From assembly GCA_963726105.1 (NCBI GenBank), contig CAVSBJ010000019.1:124001-188000 (forward strand): 64,000 nucleotides of DNA. Reading direction: 5' to 3'. The DNA is from Roseiarcus sp963726105 (GTDB lineage: Bacteria > Pseudomonadota > Alphaproteobacteria > Rhizobiales > Beijerinckiaceae). The notes below the pieces were generated by a model, which saw only the letters and a program-made list of their open reading frames with translations, ran no database searches and was not told the DNA's origin. Positions 51,948 through 60,800 of the stretch are shown here, piece by piece (the stretch's first letter is position 1; each line of letters begins with the position of its first letter). The position numbers and the translations under genes were made by a program.

Positions 51948-53159
51948 ATGCCCAAGGGCCGCCTGACAAAGTCCGCGATCGACGCGCTCCCAACACCGGA
52001 TACGGAGATCGTCCATTGGGATCAAGCCTTGCCTGGGTTCGGCCTCAAAGTGACGCCGACGGGCCGAAAGGTGTTCGTTGTCCTCCACCGCGCCGGAGGC
52101 GCCGGTTCGCGGCTTCGCAAATACACGATCGGACCCTCTGACCGGATCACGCTTCATAATGCGCGGATTGAGGCACAGAAAGTCCTGGCGGCGCGGTTGG
52201 AGGGCCGGGATCCGGCCACAGAAAAGCTTGACGCGCGTCGGTGGCTCACGGCTGACACAGTGGCTGAAGTAATTGGTCTTTACAAAAGGCTGCATCTCTC
52301 CCAACGAAAGTCGGGACGCGAGGTGATGCAGATTTTGCAGCGCAACCTCGTCGAGCGCGTTGGCTCCCGGTCAGTCCATTCGATCTCAAAGCGCGACATT
52401 ATCGACCTTGTCAGCGCGATCGTCGATCGCGGTTCACCAGTGGCGGCGAACAAGTCGCTGAAGGTGGTCAAATCGTTTTTCAATTGGTGCGTTGGCCGGG
52501 CGATGGTTGAGCGCTCGCCTTGCGAGGGCATCCGCGCGCCGACGGTTGAACGCGCCCGAGACCGGGTGCTCACGGACATGGAGCTTGCCCAGACTATCCG
52601 AGCGGCCCGTCAACTGGGCGGACCCTACGGCGCGATCGTGGAGGTCCTCGCGCTGACAGGGCGGCGGCGCGACGAAGTCGCGCGAATGAGTTGGGACGAG
52701 GTCGGTCTCGAAGGCCGTGTTTGGACGTTGCCGGCGGCGCGGACGAAGAACGATAAGCCGCATATTATCCAACTCGCGGATCCAGCGGTTGTCGTTATCG
52801 GCGCTCAACCAGGCTCGGGCCGGTTCGTATTCTCCAGAAACGGCGCCGCCCCGATCGGCGACTTCTCAAGCCAGAAGCGTAGGCTGGACAATCTTTGCGG
52901 CGTCTCGCACTGGCGCCTGCACGACCTGCGCCGAACCGCAGTGTCGGGAATGGCGAGCCTCGGGGTGGCGCCGCATGTCGCCGATAAGATCCTCAACCCT
53001 GTTGCGGGCGCCATCTCCGGCGTCGCCGCCGTTTATCAGCGACATGAGTTCCTGAAAGAGCGTCGGGATGCGCTTGAGCGCTGGGGCGCACATGTGGCTG
53101 GCCTGCTTCGGGAAGGCGAAGTGGTCCAACTCAAGGCAGCATCTAAAGGCGCGCAATAG
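51948..53159 (+). CDS. Tyrosine-type site-specific recombinase (DUF4102-type integrase)
   Basis: The 403-residue integrase is full length. The N-terminal arm-binding domain (residues about 1-90, VHWDQALPGFGLKVTPTGRK) is followed by the core-binding domain and the catalytic domain with Arg240 (LTGRRRDEVAR), the HDLRR box (His325, Arg328), a third position near His343, and nucleophile Tyr363 in AAVYQRHEFLK. This is a phage/island integrase, apparently active. Its attachment site and any element borders were not found; no tRNA lies next to it and the DNA downstream is fragmentary. Confidence 0.92.
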   Translation: MPKGRLTKSAIDALPTPDTEIVHWDQALPGFGLKVTPTGRKVFVVLHRAGGAGSRLRKYTIGPSDRITLHNARIEAQKVLAARLEGRDPATEKLDARRWLTADTVAEVIGLYKRLHLSQRKSGREVMQILQRNLVERVGSRSVHSISKRDIIDLVSAIVDRGSPVAANKSLKVVKSFFNWCVGRAMVERSPCEGIRAPTVERARDRVLTDMELAQTIRAARQLGGPYGAIVEVLALTGRRRDEVARMSWDEVGLEGRVWTLPAARTKNDKPHIIQLADPAVVVIGAQPGSGRFVFSRNGAAPIGDFSSQKRRLDNLCGVSHWRLHDLRRTAVSGMASLGVAPHVADKILNPVAGAISGVAAVYQRHEFLKERRDALERWGAHVAGLLREGEVVQLKAASKGAQ

Positions 53160-53185
53160 CAAAGGCTCATCAACTCGTTGCTCTA

Positions 53186-53525
53186 ATGAAGGCAGGCATC
53201 ACCGCAGAGGAGGTTGGCGTGGCTGACACTGTCACCGAAACCCAAGCGGAAGTGATAATCACCGAACCCCAAGCGGTAGCGATACTCGCGGAACTTCGTC
53301 CGTGGTTGCGGGATCAGCCCTCGAACCGATCGATTCCTGGAGAGAGTTCAGGAGACCATACAGACATCCTTGACGGTCCGTTTCGTTAATACTCATAGAC
53401 GCGCCGCCAACGCGGCGCTTCGGCTGGCCCGCAGGTCTGCGCGGCAAGCCAATATTGCCTTGCTGGAGCATCCCGACCGGAATACGCAAATAGCGGCCAT
53501 TGGCCAAGGGCAAGTCGATAGGTAA
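53186..53525 (+). pseudogene. Frameshifted small hypothetical gene
   Basis: The first frame (ATG 53186) gives MKAGITAEEVGVADTVTETQ and EPQAVAILAELRPWLRDQPS, ending after SGDHTDILDGPFR at 53389. The next frame over the same region continues, without a stop, as DRFLERVQETIQTSLTVRFV, then NTHRRAANAALRLARRSARQ, ANIALLEHPDRNTQ and a TAA at 53523. Both parts have coding-like composition, which suggests one gene split by a one-base shift near 53340. It may belong with the integrase. No family recognised. Confidence 0.45.
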
Positions 53526-53757
53526 AATCGACCCGAAGCGCGCATCCCGTTCGCGCCCTGTGGCCGAGGTCTGCGCCATGAGTGCGCCTTCGCCGACATG
53601 GTTAGCGAAGGCGTAAGATTCGGCCGCCCCGATAAGGCACGAAGGGCGGCGTGCCCGCAGGCCCACCTCGATGGCTCGGTGGTGGACTGCTTGCGTCGTC
53701 AACCGGCCGGGCGAATGTTTTGGTTGACCCGGAGCAGGTTTCGGAGGCTATTGTTTA
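53526..53757. other. Intergenic region, possibly a decayed mobile-element fragment
   Basis: About 230 bases. A frame here contains EGVRFGRPDKARRA, which recalls the tail of serine resolvases (VRFGRP), but the similarity is short and the frame broken; it is not called. Confidence 0.3.
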
Positions 53758-53775
53758 GAACAAAACATGTTGTTC
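53758..53775. promoter_or_regulatory. Candidate operator of the sugar ABC transporter operon
   Basis: GAACAA-AACATG-TTGTTC is a perfect 6-bp inverted repeat with a 6-base spacer, 131 bases before the binding-protein gene. Such symmetric sites before sugar ABC operons are usually bound by LacI-, DeoR- or ROK-type regulators. No regulator gene is in the vicinity. Confidence 0.6.
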
Positions 53776-53905
53776 CAAGAGGGCCTACACTCACTCGGCT
53801 ATATGATCACGTCATTCGTCCAAGTTGCGGCGCAAGACCGGCAATCTAGGAAACAAATCCTGTTCGGCGCAAAGGCGCGAACTCGAAAAATGGGAGGAAA
53901 GCAGC

Positions 53906-55012
53906 ATGAAAGTTGAAGTCTGCCACTTTGCCTTGCTCACAGGCGCTGTCGCGCTTGCTGGGATGTTTGCCGTCGCGCCCGCCCTGGCCGACGCCGTATC
54001 GGACGCTAAGGCCGCGGTCGCTAAATATGCCGGGCCCCAGACAACCTGGGAAGGGCCGACCAAGGCGCCGAAGCCCGAGGCCGGCAGGAAGATCGTCTTC
54101 CTGTCCGGCGACGAGCAGAACGACATTTCCCATCTCTATGGCGTCTACATCAAGAAAGCGGGCGAGAAGCTCGGATGGAACGTCACCGTCATCGACGGCA
54201 AAGGCAGTCCGACATCGTGGCTCGCCGGCCTGAACCAGGCGATCGCGCTCAAGCCGGACGGCATCGCGATGTTCGCCGACGCCGCGAGCCTGCAGGACCC
54301 AATCAAGGCCGGCGTTGCGCAGGGCATCAAATTCGTCGGCCTTCACGCCGCGGGCTTGCCCGGGCCACAGCCCGATCTCAATCTCTTCGTCAACATCCAA
54401 GAGGATCCCCGCGAGATTGGCAAGGCCGAGGCCGACTGGGCGATCGCAGATTCGGACGGCAAGGCGCATGCGGTCGTGCTCAGCCACAACGAATATGCAA
54501 TCGCCAAAGTCAAATCCACCGCGACCAAGGACGAGATCGAGAAGTGCCCGGGCTGCAAAGTGCTCGATTATGTCAACTCTCCCGCCTCCGAAGCGGCGCA
54601 GCGTCAGCCGCAGCTGACGACGAGCTGGGTTCAGCGCTTTGGGCTGCCGCTCTACGCGACTTCGGTCGGCGACAACGACTTTGATTTCGCCGTGCCGGTG
54701 CTGCGATCGGGCGGGGTCGATCCCAGTCAGGCGAAACTGATCGGCGCCGATGGGAATCGTTCCGCTTACGACCGCATCCGCAAGGGCGATCAGTATCAGG
54801 TGGTGACGGTCAGCGAGCCAATCGAGTTGCAGGCGTGGCAGGCGGTCGATGAACTCAATCGCGCGTTCCACGGCGAGCCGTCGAGCGGGTTCGTGCAGCC
54901 GCCGTTCCTGGTCACCAAGGAGAACATCCACTCGGAAGGCGGCGACCAGAACACCTTCATCCCCAGCAACAACTACAAGCAGCACTATCTCGAAATCTGG
55001 GGTGTGAAGTAG
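53906..55012 (+). CDS. Sugar ABC transporter periplasmic binding protein
   Basis: GGAGGA before ATG 53906 fixes the start of a 368-residue protein. A signal peptide (CHFALLTGAVALAGMFAVAP) is followed by the type I binding-protein core with GRKIVFLSGDEQNDISHLYG, LNQAIALKPDGIAMFAD and the KVLDYVNSPASEA segment. YQVVTVSEPIELQAWQAVDEL is near the C-terminus. It delivers a sugar or sugar-like substrate to the ATPase/permease encoded next; the substrate is not predictable. It heads a three-gene operon with spacings of about 80 and -4 bases. Confidence 0.9.
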   Translation: MKVEVCHFALLTGAVALAGMFAVAPALADAVSDAKAAVAKYAGPQTTWEGPTKAPKPEAGRKIVFLSGDEQNDISHLYGVYIKKAGEKLGWNVTVIDGKGSPTSWLAGLNQAIALKPDGIAMFADAASLQDPIKAGVAQGIKFVGLHAAGLPGPQPDLNLFVNIQEDPREIGKAEADWAIADSDGKAHAVVLSHNEYAIAKVKSTATKDEIEKCPGCKVLDYVNSPASEAAQRQPQLTTSWVQRFGLPLYATSVGDNDFDFAVPVLRSGGVDPSQAKLIGADGNRSAYDRIRKGDQYQVVTVSEPIELQAWQAVDELNRAFHGEPSSGFVQPPFLVTKENIHSEGGDQNTFIPSNNYKQHYLEIWGVK

Positions 55013-55092
55013 CTTTGAGGCATCCCCGGCGGGACCGACCCGCTGGGGATCGCGCATCCAATCGATCGAACTCAGAGCCGGAATGATCGATC

Positions 55093-56634
55093 GTGGATCC
55101 TGTTGACCCAGCCCGTTCAGACGGCGAGCCGGCGTCCCTGCTCGCGATGACCGGGCTCGTCAAGCGCTTCACCGGGACGCTCGCGCTCAATCACGTCGAT
55201 TTCGACGTTCGCCGCGGCGAGGTCCACGCTCTTCTAGGACAGAACGGCGCGGGCAAGTCGACGCTGATCAAAATATTGGCCGGGGTCCACGAAGCCGACG
55301 CCGGCGAGATCCTGTTCGCCGGCAAACCGGTCCATCCGGGAACGGATGCGTTGCCGATCGCCTTCATCCACCAGGATCTCGGGCTCGTCGAGTGGATGAC
55401 GGTCGCTGAGAACGTCGCCATTCAGACCGGCTATCCGCGATCGTGGACCGGCCTAATTTCCTGGCTGGCGGTGAAGAACGCCGCCGCGGACGCGCTTGCG
55501 ATTATGGGCAGCGATCTCGATCCGGACGCCACGATCTCCTCGCTTCCAGCCGCCGAACGCTCGCTCGTCGCCATCGGCCGAGCGCTGGCGGTCAAGTCGG
55601 ACATTGTCGTTCTCGACGAGCCGACCGCGGCGCTTCCCGAAGCTGACGTAGAGCGCCTGCTCGAGACGCTGCGTCGCTTGCGCGCCAACAACATTGGCGT
55701 GGTCTACGTCACCCACCGGCTGGACGAAGTGCTGCGCATCGCCGACCGAGTGACCGTCCTTCGCGACGGACGCCGGCTGGCGACGGTCCAGGCGAACGAA
55801 ACCAACGCGGGCGAACTCGTGCAGATGATTGTCGGCCGATCGATGAGCGACGCGTTCGTGAGACCCGCTGAGCCTTCCGATCGCACCGCGTTTTCGGTCG
55901 AGCACCTGGTCGCCGAACATGTGGGTCCCGTTTCATTCTCTGTCGCTGCGGGAGAAATCCTTGGACTGGTCGGCTTGCGCGGTGCGGGCCATCATACGAT
56001 CGGGCGCGCGATCTTCGGTCAGACCCCCATGACCGCAGGACGCCTCACGCTCGACGGCGAGCCGATCGCGCCCTCAAGCCCGGCGCAGGCGATGGCGCAG
56101 GGCGTCGGCTTCGTATCGAGCAGACGGGCCGAAGAGGGCGTCGCCTCAAACCTCGACGTGCGAGAGAACATATATTTGAACCCGGCGGCGAGCGGCCGCG
56201 GAGTGCTGGAGTTTGCCGCCCGTGCTAAGGAGCTCGGCGAAGCTCGGGCCGCCGTTAAGCGCTTCTCCATCAAGACCGCCGGACTCGAAGAGCCGGTCGC
56301 GACGCTGTCGGGCGGCAATCAGCAGAAGGTTGTGCTTGCCCGCTGGATGGAGGCGCATGTGAAGCTTCTCATTCTGGAGGAGCCGACGATCGGCGTCGAT
56401 ATCGGCGCGAAGGCGGACATTTACCACCTGCTGCAATCGTCGTTGCGCAAAGGGTTGGCCGTCCTCCTGATCTCGTCCGATTTCGAGGAAGTCGAGCGCA
56501 TCTGCCATCGCGCGCTTGTGTTCAGCCGCGGGCGAGTCGCCGCCGAAATTCCGCGCAACGCGCTCACCGTCACCGTATTGACTGCGGCCGCGTCCGGAGG
56601 AAACTGGACGGCCCGGCACGGAGCCGCTTCGTGA
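55093..56634 (+). CDS. Sugar ABC transporter ATP-binding protein (double-domain, RbsA-like)
   Basis: A 513-residue two-domain ATPase. The first domain has Walker A GQNGAGKSTLIKI and Walker B IVVLDEPTAALPE, but the signature is a divergent SLPAAERSLVAIGRALA. The second domain has a degenerate Walker A (GLRGAGHHTIGR), a canonical LSGGNQQKVVLARWM signature and LILEEPTIGVDIGAK. This asymmetry is normal in RbsA/XylG-type proteins. It powers uptake of the sugar bound by the preceding protein. GTG 55093 is the start; it overlaps the permease gene by four bases (translational coupling). Confidence 0.93.
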   Translation: MDPVDPARSDGEPASLLAMTGLVKRFTGTLALNHVDFDVRRGEVHALLGQNGAGKSTLIKILAGVHEADAGEILFAGKPVHPGTDALPIAFIHQDLGLVEWMTVAENVAIQTGYPRSWTGLISWLAVKNAAADALAIMGSDLDPDATISSLPAAERSLVAIGRALAVKSDIVVLDEPTAALPEADVERLLETLRRLRANNIGVVYVTHRLDEVLRIADRVTVLRDGRRLATVQANETNAGELVQMIVGRSMSDAFVRPAEPSDRTAFSVEHLVAEHVGPVSFSVAAGEILGLVGLRGAGHHTIGRAIFGQTPMTAGRLTLDGEPIAPSSPAQAMAQGVGFVSSRRAEEGVASNLDVRENIYLNPAASGRGVLEFAARAKELGEARAAVKRFSIKTAGLEEPVATLSGGNQQKVVLARWMEAHVKLLILEEPTIGVDIGAKADIYHLLQSSLRKGLAVLLISSDFEEVERICHRALVFSRGRVAAEIPRNALTVTVLTAAASGGNWTARHGAAS

Positions 56635-57662
56635 CCCGCAACGCTCGCCATCCGCTGAGCGCCGCGCTCATGCGCGCGATCTCCGTTTGGGGACTTCTGG
56701 TGCTGTTCGTTCTTCTCGTGATCGTGTTTTCCTTGCTGAGGCCGGACACGTTCCTCACCTACTTCAACATTCGCTCCATTCTCAGCAACAAGTCCGTTCA
56801 GCTCCTGGTGGCGCTTTCGGTCTTCATTCCGATGGTCGCCAATCAATTCGATCTCTCCGCCGGCTTTAACGTCGGGATTTCGCAGGTGCTCGCAATCGGC
56901 CTGCAAGGCCAAGGCCTGCCGTGGTGGGCTGCCGTCTGCGCGGTGCTGCTGATGGGCGCGGCGGTCGGCTTGGCGAACGGGCTCCTGATCACCCGAGTGA
57001 AAATCAATTCCTTCATCGCCACCCTCGGCACAGGAACGATTCTCTACGGGCTCAACGCCTGGTACACGGGCGGACAGCAAGTGCTCGCTCCCTTGCCTCC
57101 CGAGTTTCGCGCCATTTCCGGCAGCATTTGGATCGCGCCGGCGCCCGCGATTTACGCGCTTGTTGTCAGCCTCATTTTGTGGGTCGTGTTCGAGTTCCTG
57201 CCGCTCGGCCGCTATCTTTATGTGCTAGGCGCGAGCCCCCGCGCCGCGGAGCTCAACGGCATCTCGGCCAAACGATACATAACCTTCGCCTTCATCGCCG
57301 CCGGAATGCTCGCCTCCTTCGCAGGAATCGTGCTGCAGTCGCAGCTCCAGGTCGGGCAAAGTTCGGTCGGGCAGGAGTACCTGTTGCCTGCTTTCACGGC
57401 GGCGCTGCTCGGCGCAACCTCGATCCGCCCCGGTCGAGTCAATGTGTGGGGAACAGTGCTCGCCGTGGCGGTGCTGGCTGTGACGGTGGCCGGCCTGAAC
57501 CAGCTCGGCGCGCCATTCTTTGTCGAGCCGTTGTTCAATGGTTCGATGCTGATTCTTGCGGTTGGCCTTGCGGTGCAGGCAGCCCAGCGTCGCCAGGCGC
57601 GGGGCGTCCTGGCGGAAAACGCCGAAGCTGCCGGCGCGACGGCGGCGCCTGTCGTCGAATAA
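56631..57662 (+). CDS. Sugar ABC transporter permease
   Basis: A 343-residue inner-membrane permease of the ribose/xylose type (RbsC-like), with about nine to ten membrane segments starting with VWGLLVLFVLLVIVFSLLRP. The conserved GLANGLLITRVKINSFIATLGTGTILYGL block contacts the ATPase, and LLGATSIRPGRVNVWGTVLAV is in the latter half. It overlaps the ATPase gene by four bases (GTGA), as in a tight operon. It transports the substrate of the binding protein at 53906. Confidence 0.93.
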   Translation: MTRNARHPLSAALMRAISVWGLLVLFVLLVIVFSLLRPDTFLTYFNIRSILSNKSVQLLVALSVFIPMVANQFDLSAGFNVGISQVLAIGLQGQGLPWWAAVCAVLLMGAAVGLANGLLITRVKINSFIATLGTGTILYGLNAWYTGGQQVLAPLPPEFRAISGSIWIAPAPAIYALVVSLILWVVFEFLPLGRYLYVLGASPRAAELNGISAKRYITFAFIAAGMLASFAGIVLQSQLQVGQSSVGQEYLLPAFTAALLGATSIRPGRVNVWGTVLAVAVLAVTVAGLNQLGAPFFVEPLFNGSMLILAVGLAVQAAQRRQARGVLAENAEAAGATAAPVVE

Positions 57663-57678
57663 TCCTTGGAGGCCAACC

Positions 57679-57816
57679 ATGACCGAAGAGTCGAACAGCG
57701 TCAGCCCGGTTCTGAAGGCAGCGCCGGGCCTGGGTTTTCGCCTATGTCTTCGCGCCACTGCCCATCGTCGGGGCCACCGGGTCTCCAGGAAATCCAATCG
57801 CGGTTCTTTAGTCTGA
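57679..57816 (+). CDS. Short ORF, possibly the broken start of a fourth operon gene
   Basis: TTGGAGG lies seven bases before ATG 57679, a strong translation start 16 bases past the permease stop. Only 45 codons follow before a stop. Shifting by one base near 57737 gives FAYVFAPLPIVGATGSPGNP followed by IAVL and a TAG, which reads like a membrane or enzyme segment. It may be the remnant of a longer gene that was part of the transporter operon. Confidence 0.4.
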   Translation: MTEESNSVSPVLKAAPGLGFRLCLRATAHRRGHRVSRKSNRGSLV

Positions 57817-57860
57817 TCTCTTGTCCTGCGAGCATGGCGCGGCGTCCGCCCCCGACCCGG

Positions 57861-60800
57861 CTAACCGTGCGAAATCTTGACGCCTCCGCTGCCGTCTGAG
57901 GCAAAGCTGAAGCTCCCCGACCCCAATGTCGAATTCTGAAAGTCCAGGGTCGCGACCTGGCTCGAACCATTGGTGACCTGGAGCAGACCGCTCGCGGGAT
58001 TGTAAAGCAACGCCGCCGTAGCCCCGGAAAAGCTGTGCAGATCAACTGTGTCTCCAACGCCAAAGTCTTCAAGCTGCGGTCCCGCATACGACGATCCGCC
58101 AACGCCGGTCCCGAACAATGCCGCATTGTCAATCGTCAGCTGGCTGGCGCCGAGAAAATCGATTTGCGAATTTGCGGCGGAGTCGGCCGCGACCTCCAGT
58201 GAAGCGCCGGCCTGAAGTTCGAACTGACCGGCGCTGGCGGAGGTCACCGCAGTCGTGACATGCAGCGACCCAGCGGCGACGAGGCTGCCATTGTCGGTGA
58301 CGTTGGCGATCGTATTGGAGCCGGTCAGTGTCCAGTCGCCGCCGAGATCGTCGATCAGTGTTTGGAAACCGCTGAACGAGCTTGAACCGATCGACCCGAT
58401 GGAGCCGGTCCCGGCAGTCAGCTCCAGCACGCCGCCATTGCCCTTGACTGAGCCGCTGAAAACAGCGCCCGGATCAATGATCAGCCGATTGGCGGCGCTG
58501 CTGACCGCGAAGGTTACGGCGGAACTCGAGCCGGAGATTGTTCCGGCATTCTCAACCGTGCCGGCGACGCCAAGATAAACGCCGTATTGTCCACTTATGG
58601 AGCCATGGTTGACGACGTTCGCGGAGCCTCCCGGAATGTAGACGCCCGCCGGGCCGTAGCCCCCGGCGGTCGGCGCGCGAATTACGCCTCCCGCTCGATT
58701 TATGACCCTGCCGCCGCCGAACAGACCGATGCCGTCATCGAACGTCGATACGATCTGCCCGCTGTTATCGATATTCGCGGCGGCGCCGTAGCCAAAGATG
58801 GCATCCTCCCCGCCGGTGATGTAGCCGGCGCTGGTGTTGGTGACGGTGACGGTCCCTCCGGCTTCCAGGTCCACGCCGTATCCGCCGGAACCGGCATAGC
58901 CTGAAATCGAGCCGGAGTTGACGATGCTGCTGCCCGCGCTGTGGAGCGATATGCCATAACGTTGGGAAGAAGCGACCGTGCCGGAATTTGTGATCGACCA
59001 GGCTGTGCCCGAGCCTCCGTCAACGCCATCGGCTCCGCTCGCTGTCGCCTTCACGCTGCCCGCGCTGGTAATCGTCAGGGGATTGTTGGTCGCGGCCAAG
59101 GTCAGCGGCCCGGTAATTGCGCCGCTAATTGTCAGACCACCCCCGCTCACATTGACGGTGAAGGCGTCGGTGGCGGCGGTCGAGCTCGGCCCGCCGGAAG
59201 CGGCTTGCGTCGCGGCGACCGTGTGGCTGGCGTTGCTCAGGGGCGAGGTCGGCGTGAACGTCCAGGCGCCGTTGACCACCGGCGCCGTTCCGACCTGCGT
59301 TCCGTCGATCGAGAGGGTGACCGTGTCGCCGCTGACGCCGCCTCCGGAAATGACCGGCTCGGCGGTGGTCGTGTCGATGCTGCCGCTGGCCGGGCTGGCG
59401 ATCGTCGGCGCCGCCGGGGCGGTCGGCACATTGACGGTGAAGGCGTCGGTGGCGGCGGTCGAGCTCGGCCCGCCGGAAGCGGCTTGCGTCGCGGCGACCG
59501 TGTGGCTGGCGTTGCTCAGGGGCGAGGTCGGCGTGAACGTCCAGGCGCCGTTGACCACCGGCGCCGTTCCGACCTGCGTTCCGTCGATCGAGAGGGTGAC
59601 CGTGTCGCCGCTGACGCCGCCTCCGGAAATGACCGGCTCGGCGGTGGTCGTGTCGATGCTGCCGCTGGCCGGGCTGGCGATCGTCGGCGCCGCCGGGGCG
59701 GTCGGCACATTGACGGTGAAGGCGTCGGTGGCGGCGGTCGAGCTCGGCCCGCCGGAAGCGGCTTGCGTCGCGGCGACCGTGTGGCTGGCGTTGCTCAGGG
59801 GCGAGGTCGGCGTGAACGTCCAGGCGCCGTTGACCACCGGCGCCGTTCCGACCTGCGTTCCGTCGATCGAGAGGGTGACCGTGTCGCCGCTGACGCCGCC
59901 TCCGGAAATGACCGGCTCGGCGGTGGTCGTGTCGATGCTGCCGCTGGCCGGGCTGGCGATCGTCGGCGCCGCCGGGGCGGTCGGCACATTGACGGTGAAG
60001 GCGTCGGTGGCGGCGGTCGAGCTCGGCCCGCCGGAAGCGGCTTGCGTCGCGGCGACCGTGTGGCTGGCGTTGCTCAGGGGCGAGGTCGGCGTGAACGTCC
60101 AGGCGCCGTTGACCACCGGCGCCGTTCCGACCTGCGTTCCGTCGATCGAGAGGGTGACCGTGTCGCCGCTGACGCCGCCTCCGGAAATGACCGGCTCGGC
60201 GGTGGTCGTGTCGATGCTGCCGCTGGCCGGGCTGGCGATCGTCGGCGCCGCCGGGGCGGTCGGCACATTGACGGTGAAGGCGTCGGTGGCGGCGGTCGAG
60301 CTCGGCCCGCCGGAAGCGGCTTGCGTCGCGGCGACCGTGTGGCTGGCGTTGCTCAGGGGCGAGGTCGGCGTGAACGTCCAGGCGCCGTTGACCACCGGCG
60401 CCGTTCCGACCTGCGTTCCGTCGATCGAGAGGGTGACCGTGTCGCCGCTGACGCCGCCTCCGGAAATGACCGGCTCGGCGGTGGTCGTGTCGATGCTGCC
60501 GCTGGCCGGGCTGGCGATCGTCGGCGCCGCCGGGGCGGTCGGCACATTGACGGTGAAGGCGTCGGTGGCGGCGGTCGAGCTCGGCCCGCCGGAAGCGGCT
60601 TGCGTCGCGGCGACCGTGTGGCTGGCGTTGCTCAGGGGCGAGGTCGGCGTGAACGTCCAGGCGCCGTTGACCACCGGCGCCGTTCCGACCTGCGTTCCGT
60701 CGATCGAGAGGGTGACCGTGTCGCCGCTGACGCCGCCTCCGGAAATGACCGGCTCGGCGGTGGTCGTGTCGATGCTGCCGCTGGCCGGGCTGGCGATCGT

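Noticed and set aside
53597..53849. Possible serine resolvase tail (VRFGRP) in a plus-strand frame.
   Set aside because: Only a six-residue match at the beginning of a short frame; the rest does not look like a resolvase.
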